Part shown: in pieces, positions 17,655 to 26,367 of the stretch
Position numbering within the stretch: position 1 is the stretch's first letter
Layout: each line of letters begins with the position of its first letter
NCBI RefSeq assembly: GCF_003860405.1
Contig: NZ_CP034170.1
Span: 3,286,001-3,350,000, forward strand
Length of the DNA: 64,000 nt
Reading direction: 5' to 3'
DNA from: Nakamurella antarctica
GTDB taxonomy: Bacteria > Actinomycetota > Actinomycetes > Mycobacteriales > Nakamurellaceae
Position numbers and translations under genes: made by a program
Notes under the pieces: model-generated
Told to the model about the DNA's origin: nothing
Databases searched by the model: none
What the model saw: only the letters and a program-made list of their open reading frames with translations

Positions 17655-18230
17655 CTTCTTCGCCCCCTGAAAAACCCACGCGGCTGAATTCGGGGGTTAG
17701 CGGCGGTGACCGATCGCCTTACGGACACCGCACCCTTGAGGCAGCGACCGCCGCCAAGCGGCGCACAATTCCGGAATAGACGGCTCACCAGCGTCTACAT
17801 CCAGACCACTACATCACTCGTACGGCTCGTCTCTATGCACCTCGAGGTGATCTGCGAAGATAGGGCAATGGTGACGCCAGCTCCGACCGTGGGACACCTG
17901 CGAGCTGGCTCAGCTTCGTATATCCCGCGCTTTGCAATGCTCGCGCCGCTGGCGCACCGATTTTCGGGAGTGCATCAAGTGAGGAGGTCATACCCTGAAC
18001 ATACGACGGACCGTCAACAGCATCTAAACATCGACGGTCTAGTCGTGCAGCATCACTGCGGGGATCCGGTCAGTCCTGCTTACTGAAATTCCCCACCTGC
18101 GTGGCTCCCTCCCATCGAGGTTGCGAGATGGTCGAGGGCAAACACAAGCTGGGTGAAGCCAAGGCCGCCCGCATTGGGAACCTTCACCGTCTATCGAATC
18201 GCTCGATGTCTGTGCGAGCATCTGATCGAT
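17655..18230. other. 576-bp gene-free stretch
   Basis: Several overlapping frames exist, but none has an RBS, family motif or plausible composition. I see no terminator hairpin or repeat. It separates the VOC gene from the convergently transcribed MarR gene and may hold decayed sequence. Confidence 0.45.
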
Positions 18231-18689
18231 TCACGCGCCCTCGTTGCCGTCTTGCAATGCATGGCTCATGCGCCGGAGGGTCTTGAGCGCACTGGCCGTC
18301 TCGTCCTCCGACATGCCGGCCAGCATCCTGGTTTCAACGGATCGCACCGCAACGGTCGCCTTCCCTAGGCTCTGTCGCCCGAGTGGGGTAAGCCGCGTCG
18401 GTAATATTCGGCCTGCGGGTGCCTCTGCCGGGCGAGTCACGTAGCCGTGCCGCTCCAAGCCCTTGAGCAGAACATTCATAGACTGCCGAGTGACGAAGGT
18501 TCCCCGCGCGAGCTCCGAGTTCGACAGGCCCGGGCGTTGCGCAAGCAACTCAAGGCAGGAGTAGTGCGTCACGGTCATCCCGAGCGGCCGCAGCACGGAC
18601 TCCATGGCCAAGCGAAGGGCACTCGATGTCTCTTTCAGCAGATACCCCAGTGATGTTTCAAGGTTAATGCCGATCTCGTCTTGACGCAT
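18231..18689 (-). CDS. MarR-family transcriptional regulator
   Basis: The 152-residue protein has the winged-helix layout of MarR. A long N-terminal helix (SLGYLLKETSSALRLAMESVLRPLG) is followed by MTVTHYSCLELLAQRPGLSN. The recognition helix SELARGTFVTRQSMNVLLKGL and the wing YVTRPAEAPAGRILPTRLT follow. A C-terminal dimer helix ends MSHALQDGNEG. It is divergent from the VOC gene at 18753, and two copies of TGTCAGA-type palindromes lie in the 63-bp gap, so it most likely represses both itself and that gene until a ligand binds. Ligand unknown. Confidence 0.92.
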   Translation of the reverse strand: MRQDEIGINLETSLGYLLKETSSALRLAMESVLRPLGMTVTHYSCLELLAQRPGLSNSELARGTFVTRQSMNVLLKGLERHGYVTRPAEAPAGRILPTRLTPLGRQSLGKATVAVRSVETRMLAGMSEDETASALKTLRRMSHALQDGNEGA

Positions 18690-18732
18690 GTCAGAAGTCT
18701 GACATAGATTGTTCTATGTCAGAAGACTGACA
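18689..18732. promoter_or_regulatory. Twin MarR operators between divergent genes
   Basis: TGTCAGAAGTCTGACA (18689-18704) and TGTCAGAAGACTGACA (18717-18732) are two near-identical 16-bp inverted repeats. Their centres are 28 bp apart. The first abuts the MarR start codon and the second lies in the leader of the VOC gene. The layout is that of an autoregulated divergent promoter. Confidence 0.75.
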
Positions 18733-18752
18733 CAACAAGAAGGAACAACACC

Positions 18753-19121
18753 ATGCCTGCCACAGGTCCCGACTTTATTTCCCTTCAGGCTCGCGACCTC
18801 GACGCGTCGCAGGCGTTCTATGAGAAGTACCTCGGCCTTGTCCGATCACCGGCAGGCCCTCCCCATGCGGTCGTCTTTGAGACCACACCCATCGCGTTCG
18901 CGCTTCGAGAGATCGTGCCAGGCACTGATCTTACATCGATTGCTCATCCCGGCATCGGTGCCGCAATCTGGCTCCACGCCACCGACGTGCAGAACCTTCA
19001 CGATGCACTTGTCGCCGATGGTCACACGATTGTCTCGGCTCCGACTGACGGCCCATTCGGACGCACGTTCACCTTTGCCGACCCCGACGGCTACCAGATC
19101 ACCCTGCACGACCGCGCCTAA
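18753..19121 (+). CDS. VOC-family protein controlled by the divergent MarR regulator
   Basis: This 122-residue protein begins ATGPDFISLQARDLDASQAFYEKYLGL, continues IGAAIWLHATDVQNLHDALVADGHTI, and ends FADPDGYQITLHDRA. It has the paired beta-alpha-beta-beta-beta modules of glyoxalase and bleomycin-resistance proteins. AAGGAA lies upstream of the ATG. It could bind or modify a small toxic compound, the same compound that releases MarR, but neither is known. It is the second of four VOC genes in 5 kb. Confidence 0.88.
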   Translation: MPATGPDFISLQARDLDASQAFYEKYLGLVRSPAGPPHAVVFETTPIAFALREIVPGTDLTSIAHPGIGAAIWLHATDVQNLHDALVADGHTIVSAPTDGPFGRTFTFADPDGYQITLHDRA

Positions 19122-19269
19122 GACGCCCGTCCCGGACGCACAGACCGTATCGAAACCTATGCGATCCAACACGGCGAGAGCGCGGATAGGACGCCGGGCT
19201 CACCGGTGACGGCGTGCTCGCCCCGCCGTCGCGGCGCGCGGGAGATTGCCCGGTCGTTAGCTCAATTCG

Positions 19270-19750
19270 CTACTGTCTAGCCCGCCGCGTGAAAAAGTAT
19301 TGCACCACCCCGCTGGGTGATCCGGTCGTTTCGATGTTGAAACGCTCCTCCAAGCCTTCCTGTGCGTCCCATGGGCGCACCCCCCCGCCCCAGAAGAACC
19401 GGGACGACCACGATGTGTAGCTGGTCGACGAGGTCGGCTTCGAGAAATTGTCGGGCGATCGTCGCACCCGCGCCAAACGCACGTCGAGACCTCCCGCACG
19501 TTCGGCGGCGAGATGAAGTTCCTCCTGAGGTGGTGCGATCCGGAAGCGGAAGGTGGTCTCGCCGATCTTGAGGTCGGGCCGCGCGTGGTGGGTGAGTACG
19601 ATCACCGGCGTGTGGAACGGCCGCTCCTCGCCCCACCATCCGCGCCACGACTCGTCCTCTCACGGACCGGTCTGCGGGCCGAACTTGCGGCTACCCATGA
19701 TTTCGGCACCGATCCGCACCGAGGTAGCCGCCGCGAACGCATCATTCACA
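19270..19750 (-). pseudogene. Broken dihydrofolate-reductase-family (RibD C-terminal-like) gene
   Basis: Family text is spread over three frames on the minus strand. It runs VNDAFAAATSVRIGAEIMGSR and KFGPQTGP (19660-19750), then FHTPVIVLTHHARPDLKIGE and LHLAAERAGG (about 19480-19640), GATIARQFLEADLVDQLHIV and VVPVLLGRGG (about 19375-19460), and GLEERFNIETTGSPSGVVQY (about 19270-19370). The order is that of the actinobacterial RibD-C/DHFR family. The N-terminal NADP-binding strand is missing and at least three frameshifts are needed. The gene appears dead, with its 5' part replaced by the ArsR promoter region. Confidence 0.75.
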
Positions 19751-19819
19751 CCCGTCGTGCCGGCGCCGCGGCCGCTGCTGCCGCTCGGCTCTTGTTCTTC
19801 ATTTGCGCGAGGCGTAACG

Positions 19820-19837
19820 TACAACCACATGGTTGTA
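19820..19837. promoter_or_regulatory. ArsR operator overlapping the start codon
   Basis: TACAACCACATGGTTGTA is an 18-bp near-perfect inverted repeat containing the ATG of the ArsR gene. ArsR regulators paired with SRPBCC proteins commonly bind CAACC-type palindromes; autorepression is inferred. Confidence 0.65.
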
Positions 19838-20170
19838 GGACACGACGTGAGTGATGCCGATGTGGACCGGATGTTCCGGGCCCTCGCCGACGCGACCCGA
19901 CGTGACATCGTGGGCCGCACGCTCGTTGCCGAAGTCTCGATAACCCAGCTTGCGTACTCGTACGCCATGTCGTTTGCGGCCGTGCAAAAGCACGTCGCGG
20001 TTCTGGAGGAGGCGAGGCTCGTGACGAAAGAACCTCGAGGGCGGGAGCGGATGGTGAGGGGCAACCCGGAGTGCATCCGCCTGGCGCAGCAACTCCTCGA
20101 CCAGTTTGAACAGCTCTGGCGATCGAGACTCGACCGCCTTGACGTGCTTCTCGAAGAAGAAAACAGCTAG
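19829..20170 (+). CDS. ArsR-family transcriptional regulator
   Basis: The 113-residue winged-helix protein begins VSDADVDRMFRALADATRRDIVGRTL. The recognition helix is SYAMSFAAVQKHVAVLEEARLV and the wing KEPRGRERMVRGNPECI. It ends in a basic helix QLWRSRLDRLDVLLEE. No metal-binding cysteines are present, so this is the non-metal ArsR type that accompanies SRPBCC genes. The ATG at 19829 is preferred because it lies inside the palindromic operator and gives the usual length. It is followed after 11 bases by the SRPBCC gene and then a VOC gene in one likely operon. Confidence 0.92.
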   Translation: MVVGHDVSDADVDRMFRALADATRRDIVGRTLVAEVSITQLAYSYAMSFAAVQKHVAVLEEARLVTKEPRGRERMVRGNPECIRLAQQLLDQFEQLWRSRLDRLDVLLEEENS

Positions 20171-20181
20171 AAAGGCTCACC

Positions 20182-21165
20182 ATGCCCGTCATCTCAGTTC
20201 AGAAGAATCTCGACGAACTCACCATCACCTTCGTCGCCGACTTCGGCGCACCCCTGACGCGGCTATGGAATGCGTATGCCGACCCGCGTCAGCTGGAGCG
20301 GTTCTGGGGCCCGCCCACCTACCCGGCCACGTTCATCCGGCATGACGTCGCCGTCGGCGGTCGAAGCATTTATCGGATGACTGGACCGACCGGGAACCAA
20401 CATTACGGCTGCTGGCTCTGGACCAGCCTTGAAGCGCCCCGTTCGTTCGCGATCGTCGACTGGTTCGCCGACGAGACCGGCGCACCGAACACGGACCTCC
20501 CGGCGATGCACGCGAGGTTCCAGTTCGACGCGACCGATACTGGATCCCGGCTTACCACCGTCTCCCTCTGCGACACCCTGGAGCAGCTGGAGCAGCTGCT
20601 GTTGATGGGCGTACTAGAGGGCACATGCGAGGCAATGTCACAGATCGACTCCGTGCTCGCCGACCTGGCCGCGTTCGCCTCTGACCGAGCGGTAGAGGCG
20701 CAGATCCTGAGCGACACGCAGGTGCGGGTGGCACGCGTCATCCGCGGGTCTGCCGACCAGGTGTGGCGCGCACACAACGATGCCGACCTGATGAAGCGGT
20801 GGTTACTTGGCCCCGACGGCTGGACCATGCCGGTGTGCGAGATCGCGGCGAACGTGGGCGACAGCTACCGCTACGAGTGGGCACCCGAGGATGGTGGCGA
20901 AGGCTTCGGTTTCACCGGTGAACTGCTCGAGAGCGAGGCGCCACACCGCGCCGTCACAACCGAGGCGATGATCGGGATGGACTATCCGAGCACCCTCAAC
21001 GAGCTCACACTCACCCCCGTCGAGGGCGGCACACTGCTTTCGCTCGTCATTATCTACGCCAGCGCTGAAATTCGCGACGCCGCGCTGGCCACCGGCATGA
21101 CCGACGGGATGGAGACTAGCTACGAGCGACTCGAGCAGATGCTGGACGAAGCCGCCCCGGTGTGA
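20182..21165 (+). CDS. Double SRPBCC (AHSA1/START-like) domain protein
   Basis: The 327-residue protein contains two consecutive AHSA1-type domains. The first covers about 10-155 (ADFGAPLTRLWNAYADPRQL, ERFWGPPTYPATF). The second covers about 170-320 (VIRGSADQVWRAHNDADLMK, RWLLGPDGWTMPVC ... TLNELTLTPVEGGTLLSLVI). These domains form a hydrophobic pocket that binds or transforms small lipophilic molecules. Fused double copies next to an ArsR regulator are common in Actinobacteria. An AGAAAGG RBS lies upstream. Ligand unknown. Confidence 0.88.
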   Translation: MPVISVQKNLDELTITFVADFGAPLTRLWNAYADPRQLERFWGPPTYPATFIRHDVAVGGRSIYRMTGPTGNQHYGCWLWTSLEAPRSFAIVDWFADETGAPNTDLPAMHARFQFDATDTGSRLTTVSLCDTLEQLEQLLLMGVLEGTCEAMSQIDSVLADLAAFASDRAVEAQILSDTQVRVARVIRGSADQVWRAHNDADLMKRWLLGPDGWTMPVCEIAANVGDSYRYEWAPEDGGEGFGFTGELLESEAPHRAVTTEAMIGMDYPSTLNELTLTPVEGGTLLSLVIIYASAEIRDAALATGMTDGMETSYERLEQMLDEAAPV

Positions 21166-21246
21166 CTCAAGACCTGCCAACCTGCATTCAGACCAACGAG
21201 ACGTACGTCGAACCAGTAATATTTTATGGAAAGGTCAGTTTTGAAA

Positions 21247-21645
21247 ATGCGACTCGAACTCGTGCCCCTGCCAGTTACCGACATCGAGCAGAGCAAGTAT
21301 TTCTATACCGATGTCATCGGCTTCCACCTGGACCACGACGTTCAGCCGGGCAACGGGATGCGCATCGTGCAGCTCACTCCTCCCGGTTCGGCGTGCTCGA
21401 TCGTTATCGGCACCGGCATGGGCGGCGACCCGTCAGGCGGCACCGTGCACGGGATCCATCTGGTGGTAGATGACATTGCTGCCGCCCGCAATGAGTTGCT
21501 CGCGAGAGGCGCCGACGTCGGCCCCGTCCAAGACATGGGCGGTGGGCAGTACGCGTACTTCAGCGACCCCGACGGCAACGTGGGCGCTGCAACAAATCGG
21601 CAACACCGCATAGCGAGGATGCCCGCCGCGATCGGTGGTGGCTGA
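21247..21645 (+). CDS. VOC-family protein with probable C-terminal frameshift
   Basis: The start at 21247 (MRLELVPLPVTDIEQSKYFY) matches the family; an in-frame ATG at 21226 would add seven residues. The middle, GGTVHGIHLVVDDIAAARNEL, and the late FSDPDGN fit one-domain VOC proteins. Family members continue DPDGN-WxLQ. Here the frame reads DPDGNVGAATN, while skipping one G at 21580 gives WALQQIGNTA and a stop at 21613. So the last about 20 residues are probably produced by a one-base insertion or sequencing error. The gene follows the ArsR-SRPBCC pair and likely belongs to that operon. Confidence 0.8.
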   Translation: MRLELVPLPVTDIEQSKYFYTDVIGFHLDHDVQPGNGMRIVQLTPPGSACSIVIGTGMGGDPSGGTVHGIHLVVDDIAAARNELLARGADVGPVQDMGGGQYAYFSDPDGNVGAATNRQHRIARMPAAIGGG

Positions 21646-21697
21646 CTCCACCGTGCCCTATAGGCCGGGCCATTGGCCGTCGAACCTCTTGTTGCAT

Positions 21698-22102
21698 TTA
21701 GATGATTGAACCGATTCGGATGTTGTTGCCGAACGGGTCCCTAATGGCGAAGTCCGTGCCATACGGTTGCTCCATCGGCGTCTGGGTAATCTCTACGCCG
21801 GCCGCTTCGACCTTTCCAAATGTGGCTGGCACATCATCGGTAGTGAATGCGAGCCATCCGCCTCCCGCGCCCTTCCTAACCAGATCGCGGACCTGAGCCG
21901 CGGTGTCCTCATCGTGTGCAGGAGCGCCAGGTAGCTCCAACAGAATCTCTTTCTGATCGCCAGGCACCCGTACCGCGAGCCAACGCATCGGCCCGAAGTT
22001 CATGTCCGCACTGACCTCCAGACCGAGTACCTCGGTGTAGAACCTCAGGGCTTCGTCCTGATCCAGCACGTAGATCGACGACAAGTTGTTGCATTTAAGC
22101 AT
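21698..22102 (-). CDS. VOC-family protein
   Basis: This 134-residue protein begins MLKCNNLSSIYVLDQDEALRFYTEVLGLEV, continues GGGWLAFTTDDVPATFGKVEAAGVEI, and ends FAIRDPFGNNIRIGSII. It has both halves of the glyoxalase/extradiol-type fold, with RDPFGN at the usual second metal site. It resembles the many stand-alone actinobacterial VOC proteins whose substrate is unknown. Convergent with the preceding VOC gene. An AGGAG-type RBS (AGGAGCC) lies upstream of the ATG. Confidence 0.88.
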   Translation of the reverse strand: MLKCNNLSSIYVLDQDEALRFYTEVLGLEVSADMNFGPMRWLAVRVPGDQKEILLELPGAPAHDEDTAAQVRDLVRKGAGGGWLAFTTDDVPATFGKVEAAGVEITQTPMEQPYGTDFAIRDPFGNNIRIGSII

Positions 22103-22209
22103 GATCGGCTCCTATTAGCAGTCGGTTGTTCTCGTATTCAGACTATGGAATCTGGAGCGCGCTTTCTGATTTCGTTTGGTGCACTTGGCTGTAGCAAGCT
22201 GGGGTCGCC

Positions 22210-24447
22210 TCACTTGTGTGTTTCCGCGCGTCCCTGAGTTGGAAACCGGTCCCAGGACCGATGGGATCTCAGAAAGTCAACAATGTCCTCCGCTACCGAG
22301 GGTGCTGCACCGTGCGCTATGCCGGGTGCTTCAGCTGGTATTTGGGCAGCTGAGTTTGAAGATTTGCCAGGTACGGACCCAATGGCCTTGGCGTGGCGCC
22401 AAGCTTCGCCGACAAGTTTGCTGACCCTCGGGTCGGTCGGCATTTCCGGTCCGTGACCGGACGCACTTTTGGCATCCAATGAAGGCAGCGCATCAGGTGC
22501 TGGTGGGGTGTCACCGACGATAATGATGGCGTCAAATTCTGTTGATGCAGCGTTGGAGTAGGTGCGCTGCACGGTGATCGAGCCAATCTTGCCGCCATGC
22601 GGGCCCACTATCAGTGGTATGACGTTGGCATTGAAAAGTGTGCTCCGAATCGCCTCCACATCCGTGGGGTCACTGTCTGGGCCAATGATGACCCCGACGG
22701 TGCGGCCAGCGACTGGCCAGGTGTTGCCGAGTTGAGAGACAGCCGGGGTGGTTGGTGTTTGTGAATGGTTGACGGTGGGTGCCGGGGCTTCTAAACCTAA
22801 GCCAGTTGCGACCCGCTGGCAGAGATCAGCGTCAATATTTGCTAGGGCCAGCAGCTGCCGTTCCCTGATTACCTGCTCGTAGCATTTGGAAAGCTCGAAG
22901 GTGTAGGCGGCCACAACGTGGTCCTGTTCCAGTGGCGTTAGTGATCGGTAAAACATCCGCGCCTGCGAAAAGTGATCTTCGAAGCTGACCGGGTTTTGCC
23001 GGACCTTTGCTGATGCTTCAACCGGCACCGGAATATCGATGAATGGGTGGTCATTGGGTCCGGCCAGGAATGGGCAGCCGCCATCTAACGAATTTGGGCG
23101 ATATGGAGCGACCCCGGAGTGCACCGCGTTTTGGTGCTGGCCATCGCGCAACATGTCGTTGATCGGGGCGTGAGCGCGGTTGATTGGGAGCTGATTCCAG
23201 TTCGGGCCGCCTAAGCGCGTAATTTGGGTGTCCAAGTAGGAGAACAGCCGTGCCTGCAGTAACGGATCATTGGTGAGATCAATGCCGGGCACTAGATTCG
23301 ACGGGTTGAACGCAACCTGTTCGGTTTCGGCAAAGTAGTTCACCGGGTTCGCATTCAAAGTCATGGTGCCAAGTACCTGGACCGGTGCCAGCTCTTCAGG
23401 GACGAATTTTGTTGGGTCAAGCAGGTCGATGCCCTCGAAGGTTTGGTCGTTGGTATCCGGGAAGACCTGCACACCCAGGTCCCATTCCGGGTAGGCACCC
23501 GATTCGATGGCATCGGCCAGGTCGCGTCGGTGAAAGTCTGGGTCGTTTCCGTTGGTGAGCTGCGCTTCTTCCCACGTCACTGAATGCACGCCTTGTTTCG
23601 GTTTCCAGTGAAACTTCACCAGGCAAGTCTGGTCGGAGGCGTCGATCATTCGGAAGGTGTGTATGCCGAAGCCTTCCATGGTGCGAAAAGAACGCGGCAC
23701 TCCGCGGTCGGACATGTTCCATATCGTGTGGGCCTGCGCTTCGGTGTGTAAAGACACCCAGTCCCAGAACGTGTCGTGCGCGCTCTGGGCCTGCGGGATT
23801 TCCCGGTCTGGGTGCGGCTTTGCAGCGTGCACTACGTCTGGGAATTTGATGCCGTCCTGGATGAAGAACACCGGGATGTTGTTACCTACCAAGTCGTAAT
23901 TGCCTTCGCCGGTGTAGAACCGGGTTGCGAAGCCGCGCGTATCACGCACCAAATCTGCCGATCCCCTCGATCCCAGCACCGTGGAGAATCTCACGAACAC
24001 TGGAGTCTGTACACCACTTTTCAGGAAACCGGACCGGCAGATGTTTTGCCCCGCTCCGTTTGCTACAAAGACACCGTGGGCTCCGGCTCCACGGGCATGC
24101 ACTGCACGCTCCGGAATCCGTTCGTGGTCGAAGTGACTTATCTTCTCTCGCAGGTGGTGATCCTGCAGCAAGGTTGGCCCGCGCGGACCAGCCTTCAACG
24201 AGTGATCGGTATCGACCAGCCGGACGCCGTGCGCCGTGGTGAGGAAAGAACCCTGTTGGGCAACATCGGCCGCGGCAACTTTTGTGGACGCCCCAGTCGC
24301 GGTACGCGTATCCGGACCCTGCTGGTCAGGTTTGGCGGGTAACGGGCTCTGCGGTTTTGTCGGTTCAACCAACATAGGAGGCTCAACGCCCGGCTCTCCC
24401 GGCGCCGGCTGCTCGGACTCATCTGTCACACGCCTTTTCGATGCCAC
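22210..24447 (-). CDS. katE: Large-subunit (clade 2, HPII-type) catalase
   Basis: About 745 residues from the GTG at 24447, which has GGAAGGAAG upstream; an ATG at 24471 lacks an RBS. After a proline-rich N-terminal extension come the catalytic histidine region [35 protein letters not shown], the distal asparagine in [17 protein letters not shown], and the heme-tyrosine helix [17 protein letters not shown]. The C-terminal domain (about 590-740) has the flavodoxin/DJ-1-like [16 protein letters not shown] fold that marks clade 2 catalases. The enzyme splits hydrogen peroxide in the cytoplasm. The neighbouring small hypothetical and ANTAR genes suggest a stationary-phase or stress gene cluster. 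Confidence 0.95.
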   Translation of the reverse strand: MASKRRVTDESEQPAPGEPGVEPPMLVEPTKPQSPLPAKPDQQGPDTRTATGASTKVAAADVAQQGSFLTTAHGVRLVDTDHSLKAGPRGPTLLQDHHLREKISHFDHERIPERAVHARGAGAHGVFVANGAGQNICRSGFLKSGVQTPVFVRFSTVLGSRGSADLVRDTRGFATRFYTGEGNYDLVGNNIPVFFIQDGIKFPDVVHAAKPHPDREIPQAQSAHDTFWDWVSLHTEAQAHTIWNMSDRGVPRSFRTMEGFGIHTFRMIDASDQTCLVKFHWKPKQGVHSVTWEEAQLTNGNDPDFHRRDLADAIESGAYPEWDLGVQVFPDTNDQTFEGIDLLDPTKFVPEELAPVQVLGTMTLNANPVNYFAETEQVAFNPSNLVPGIDLTNDPLLQARLFSYLDTQITRLGGPNWNQLPINRAHAPINDMLRDGQHQNAVHSGVAPYRPNSLDGGCPFLAGPNDHPFIDIPVPVEASAKVRQNPVSFEDHFSQARMFYRSLTPLEQDHVVAAYTFELSKCYEQVIRERQLLALANIDADLCQRVATGLGLEAPAPTVNHSQTPTTPAVSQLGNTWPVAGRTVGVIIGPDSDPTDVEAIRSTLFNANVIPLIVGPHGGKIGSITVQRTYSNAASTEFDAIIIVGDTPPAPDALPSLDAKSASGHGPEMPTDPRVSKLVGEAWRHAKAIGSVPGKSSNSAAQIPAEAPGIAHGAAPSVAEDIVDFLRSHRSWDRFPTQGRAETHK

Positions 24448-24676
24448 ACTGCTTCCTTCCCTCGAACCCAATTCCTGACCGGAGATGACGTTGAACGCCT
24501 TTATCTCCCGAAGCGGGTGCGGTCAAACACTTTCAACGTCGTCAAAAGCGAAGGGCCTGCAACAACTGAAAACCCTTCCGGTGCGGCCCGGAAACTGCCA
24601 TCGTCCATGTTCGGCCCATCATCAGAGGATGGGCTATCCGGGCAGCGACACACAGATTGTCGCGTCTACTGAGCGT

Positions 24677-24850
24677 CTAGTCGATGAGGGTGATGGAGCG
24701 GCCGTCAGGGTTGTCATTGATTTCGGCCCCAGCTTTGATCTGCGCGTTATGGGTGGCGCAGACCCAATACTCCCAGGCTCCCCAAGGGGTGGGTTTGCCG
24801 GCGATGACCACTGATTCGTGGTCGCAATCTACAACTGCACATGTCTTCAT
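24677..24850 (-). CDS. Small cysteine/histidine-containing protein
   Basis: The 57-residue protein starts at the ATG at 24850 with GGAGGCC upstream; the longer frame to 24898 has no RBS. MKTCAVVDCDHESVV and YWVCATHNAQIKAG place C-x4-C and C-x2-H pairs about 20 residues apart, which could hold a zinc ion. The end, NDNPDGRSITLID, is acidic. I do not recognise a named family. It precedes katE in the same orientation with a gap of about 230 bp. Confidence 0.65.
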   Translation of the reverse strand: MKTCAVVDCDHESVVIAGKPTPWGAWEYWVCATHNAQIKAGAEINDNPDGRSITLID

Positions 24851-25015
24851 AGAAGGCCTCCGGAGCAAATTCGAAAGGAACTGATGTCCCGCCCCCACCT
24901 GGGAGAAGATTCGAGAAGTACCCAGTTGCGCTGCATCTCACGCGAACCCTAGGGCGGCGAACGCGGCAGCTTTCGTGGTGCTTGGGTTCAGCGCTGCGCT
25001 TTTGCGTGCGCAGCA

Positions 25016-25492
25016 TTAACCGGCGCCGCCGCCTTGTTCGTTTCTTTTCATTTCTGCCTCCCAGACGTGGGGTTTGCCGTCGCTGAGTTGTTCGCGAACT
25101 TTGGCATCTACTGCTTGGAAGGTGCTGTAGTAGCCGTCGTCGTAGTTTTCGACGATCTGGAAGGTCCACATATCGCGTACTACGTCCCGTCCGACTAGGA
25201 CCTCGTCGATTTCATCGGCTAGTTCTGGGTGGCCGGCTTTTCGCAGCATCTCTAGGCCATCTTGTAGTTGCAGGTCGGCCATGCCGCTCATCCGGTGGAA
25301 TTGGTAGAGCATCCCTCGGGCGTTCTCAACGACTTCGAAAGCCGCCGAAATTTTTCCTACTGCTTCCACTAGGGCATCGGAATCACCCCGGGGGCGGGGG
25401 TGCTCGACTGGGCGTTCGGGATGTTTGGCTGACCCGAACAAGGCCACCAAATCATGGTCTCTGCTCCCACTGGAAGATGTTTCTTTTGCCAT
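25016..25492 (-). CDS. Conserved actinobacterial hypothetical protein
   Basis: The 158-residue soluble protein starts at the ATG at 25492 (MAKETSSSGSRDHD), preceded by AGGAAAG. Recognisable conserved-looking stretches are FEVVENARGMLYQFHRMSGMAD, HPELADEIDEVLVGRDVVRDM and WTFQIVENYDDGYYSTF. No catalytic motif, membrane segment or signal peptide is visible. Similar proteins occur in mycobacteria without assigned function. Its last residues NEQGGGAG are low-complexity. Confidence 0.7.
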   Translation of the reverse strand: MAKETSSSGSRDHDLVALFGSAKHPERPVEHPRPRGDSDALVEAVGKISAAFEVVENARGMLYQFHRMSGMADLQLQDGLEMLRKAGHPELADEIDEVLVGRDVVRDMWTFQIVENYDDGYYSTFQAVDAKVREQLSDGKPHVWEAEMKRNEQGGGAG

Positions 25493-25635
25493 TTGTTCTT
25501 TCCTCATCTGTGGTGTAGCCGTTGTTCTGCAGTCCGGCGGTGCATCGTCGATGCGCGCGACTAGCCGTTGTTTAGGTGAGCTGGGATCAAGGAATCATGC
25601 GCTCGTGAATCGGTTCGGAATATTGCAGCAAGCCG

Positions 25636-26181
25636 TTAGTTGCGCTGCAGTGAACCTTTGAGGACCTGAACTGGTCGCTGTTGCTCCCCTTGCTGGCTGG
25701 CAAGGATGATCAGTCCAGCGGTGGCAGCGGGGGTCACCCATTGCGCGACGCGAAGCTGTTGCTGAGCTGCTGCGACGCCTTTCGGGGTTTCGTCGACGGG
25801 AATGACGCCGCCTTCGGCTGAGACCGCTCCGGCGTCGGCGACAATTTTTCCCTGCATCCCGCTGTAGATGGTGCTTGCTATAGCTGCCAGGGTGAGTGCG
25901 CTTTTGATGACCGTGTTAGCAGCTACACCCTTTTGGCTGGCCACCCGGCCGCGGTTTGCCAAGATCAAACCAATGCCGCCGACGGCATGGATTCCGATGG
26001 CGACAGCGTTTACTGGTGCCCACCGCGCCCACCCGGCGGAGGCGACAACTGTGCGGTCGGATTTGTCCTTGACGACGTTGGCGGCTCCGTTCAGGCCGAT
26101 TGCGCCCATCAAAGAACCGCCGAACCACCCGGCCAAGCCGAGGTCGTGCATGCTGCGGGTCACAGTGTTACGCGTACTCAT
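25636..26181 (-). CDS. Small integral membrane protein
   Basis: The 181-residue protein starts at the ATG at 26181 with GGAG eight bases upstream; the frame extends further without an RBS. Hydrophobic segments are LAGWFGGSLMGAIGLNGAANV, VNAVAIGIHAVGGIGLILAN, a third at TVIKSALTLAAIASTIYSG and a last at WVTPAATAGLIILAS, giving about four membrane helices. Family unknown; such proteins are often stress-induced in Actinobacteria. A GTTAGG-N14-GGGTAT promoter-like sequence upstream (26261-26286) fits the SigB/SigF consensus. Confidence 0.7.
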   Translation of the reverse strand: MSTRNTVTRSMHDLGLAGWFGGSLMGAIGLNGAANVVKDKSDRTVVASAGWARWAPVNAVAIGIHAVGGIGLILANRGRVASQKGVAANTVIKSALTLAAIASTIYSGMQGKIVADAGAVSAEGGVIPVDETPKGVAAAQQQLRVAQWVTPAATAGLIILASQQGEQQRPVQVLKGSLQRN

Positions 26182-26260
26182 AATCGTCTCCAAATAGGTA
26201 GTCCCGCATCGACTGCGGGGATGCGATGAAAAGGGTTTTGCCTTGAAGAACACCGAATGG

Positions 26261-26286
26261 ATACCCGGTTTTTTTCGCGACCTAAC
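26261..26286 (-). promoter_or_regulatory. Candidate SigB/SigF-type stress promoter
   Basis: On the minus strand GTTAGG (26286-26281) and GGGTAT (26266-26261) are separated by 14 bases, close to the GTTT-N13/15-GGGTAT consensus of actinobacterial alternative sigma factors. It lies about 75 bases before the membrane-protein gene ending at 25636. Confidence 0.4.
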
Positions 26287-26367
26287 AGGTGCTCGTTGAT
26301 CTTTCACGTAATTCGGTTTGTGCTGATCCGACACGCCCTCACTAAGGCACTCGAACCGCCCCGCCGG

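Noticed and set aside
17706-18086. 126-codon plus-strand frame
   Set aside because: No RBS, no recognisable motif, and the text is typical of a chance frame in high-GC DNA.
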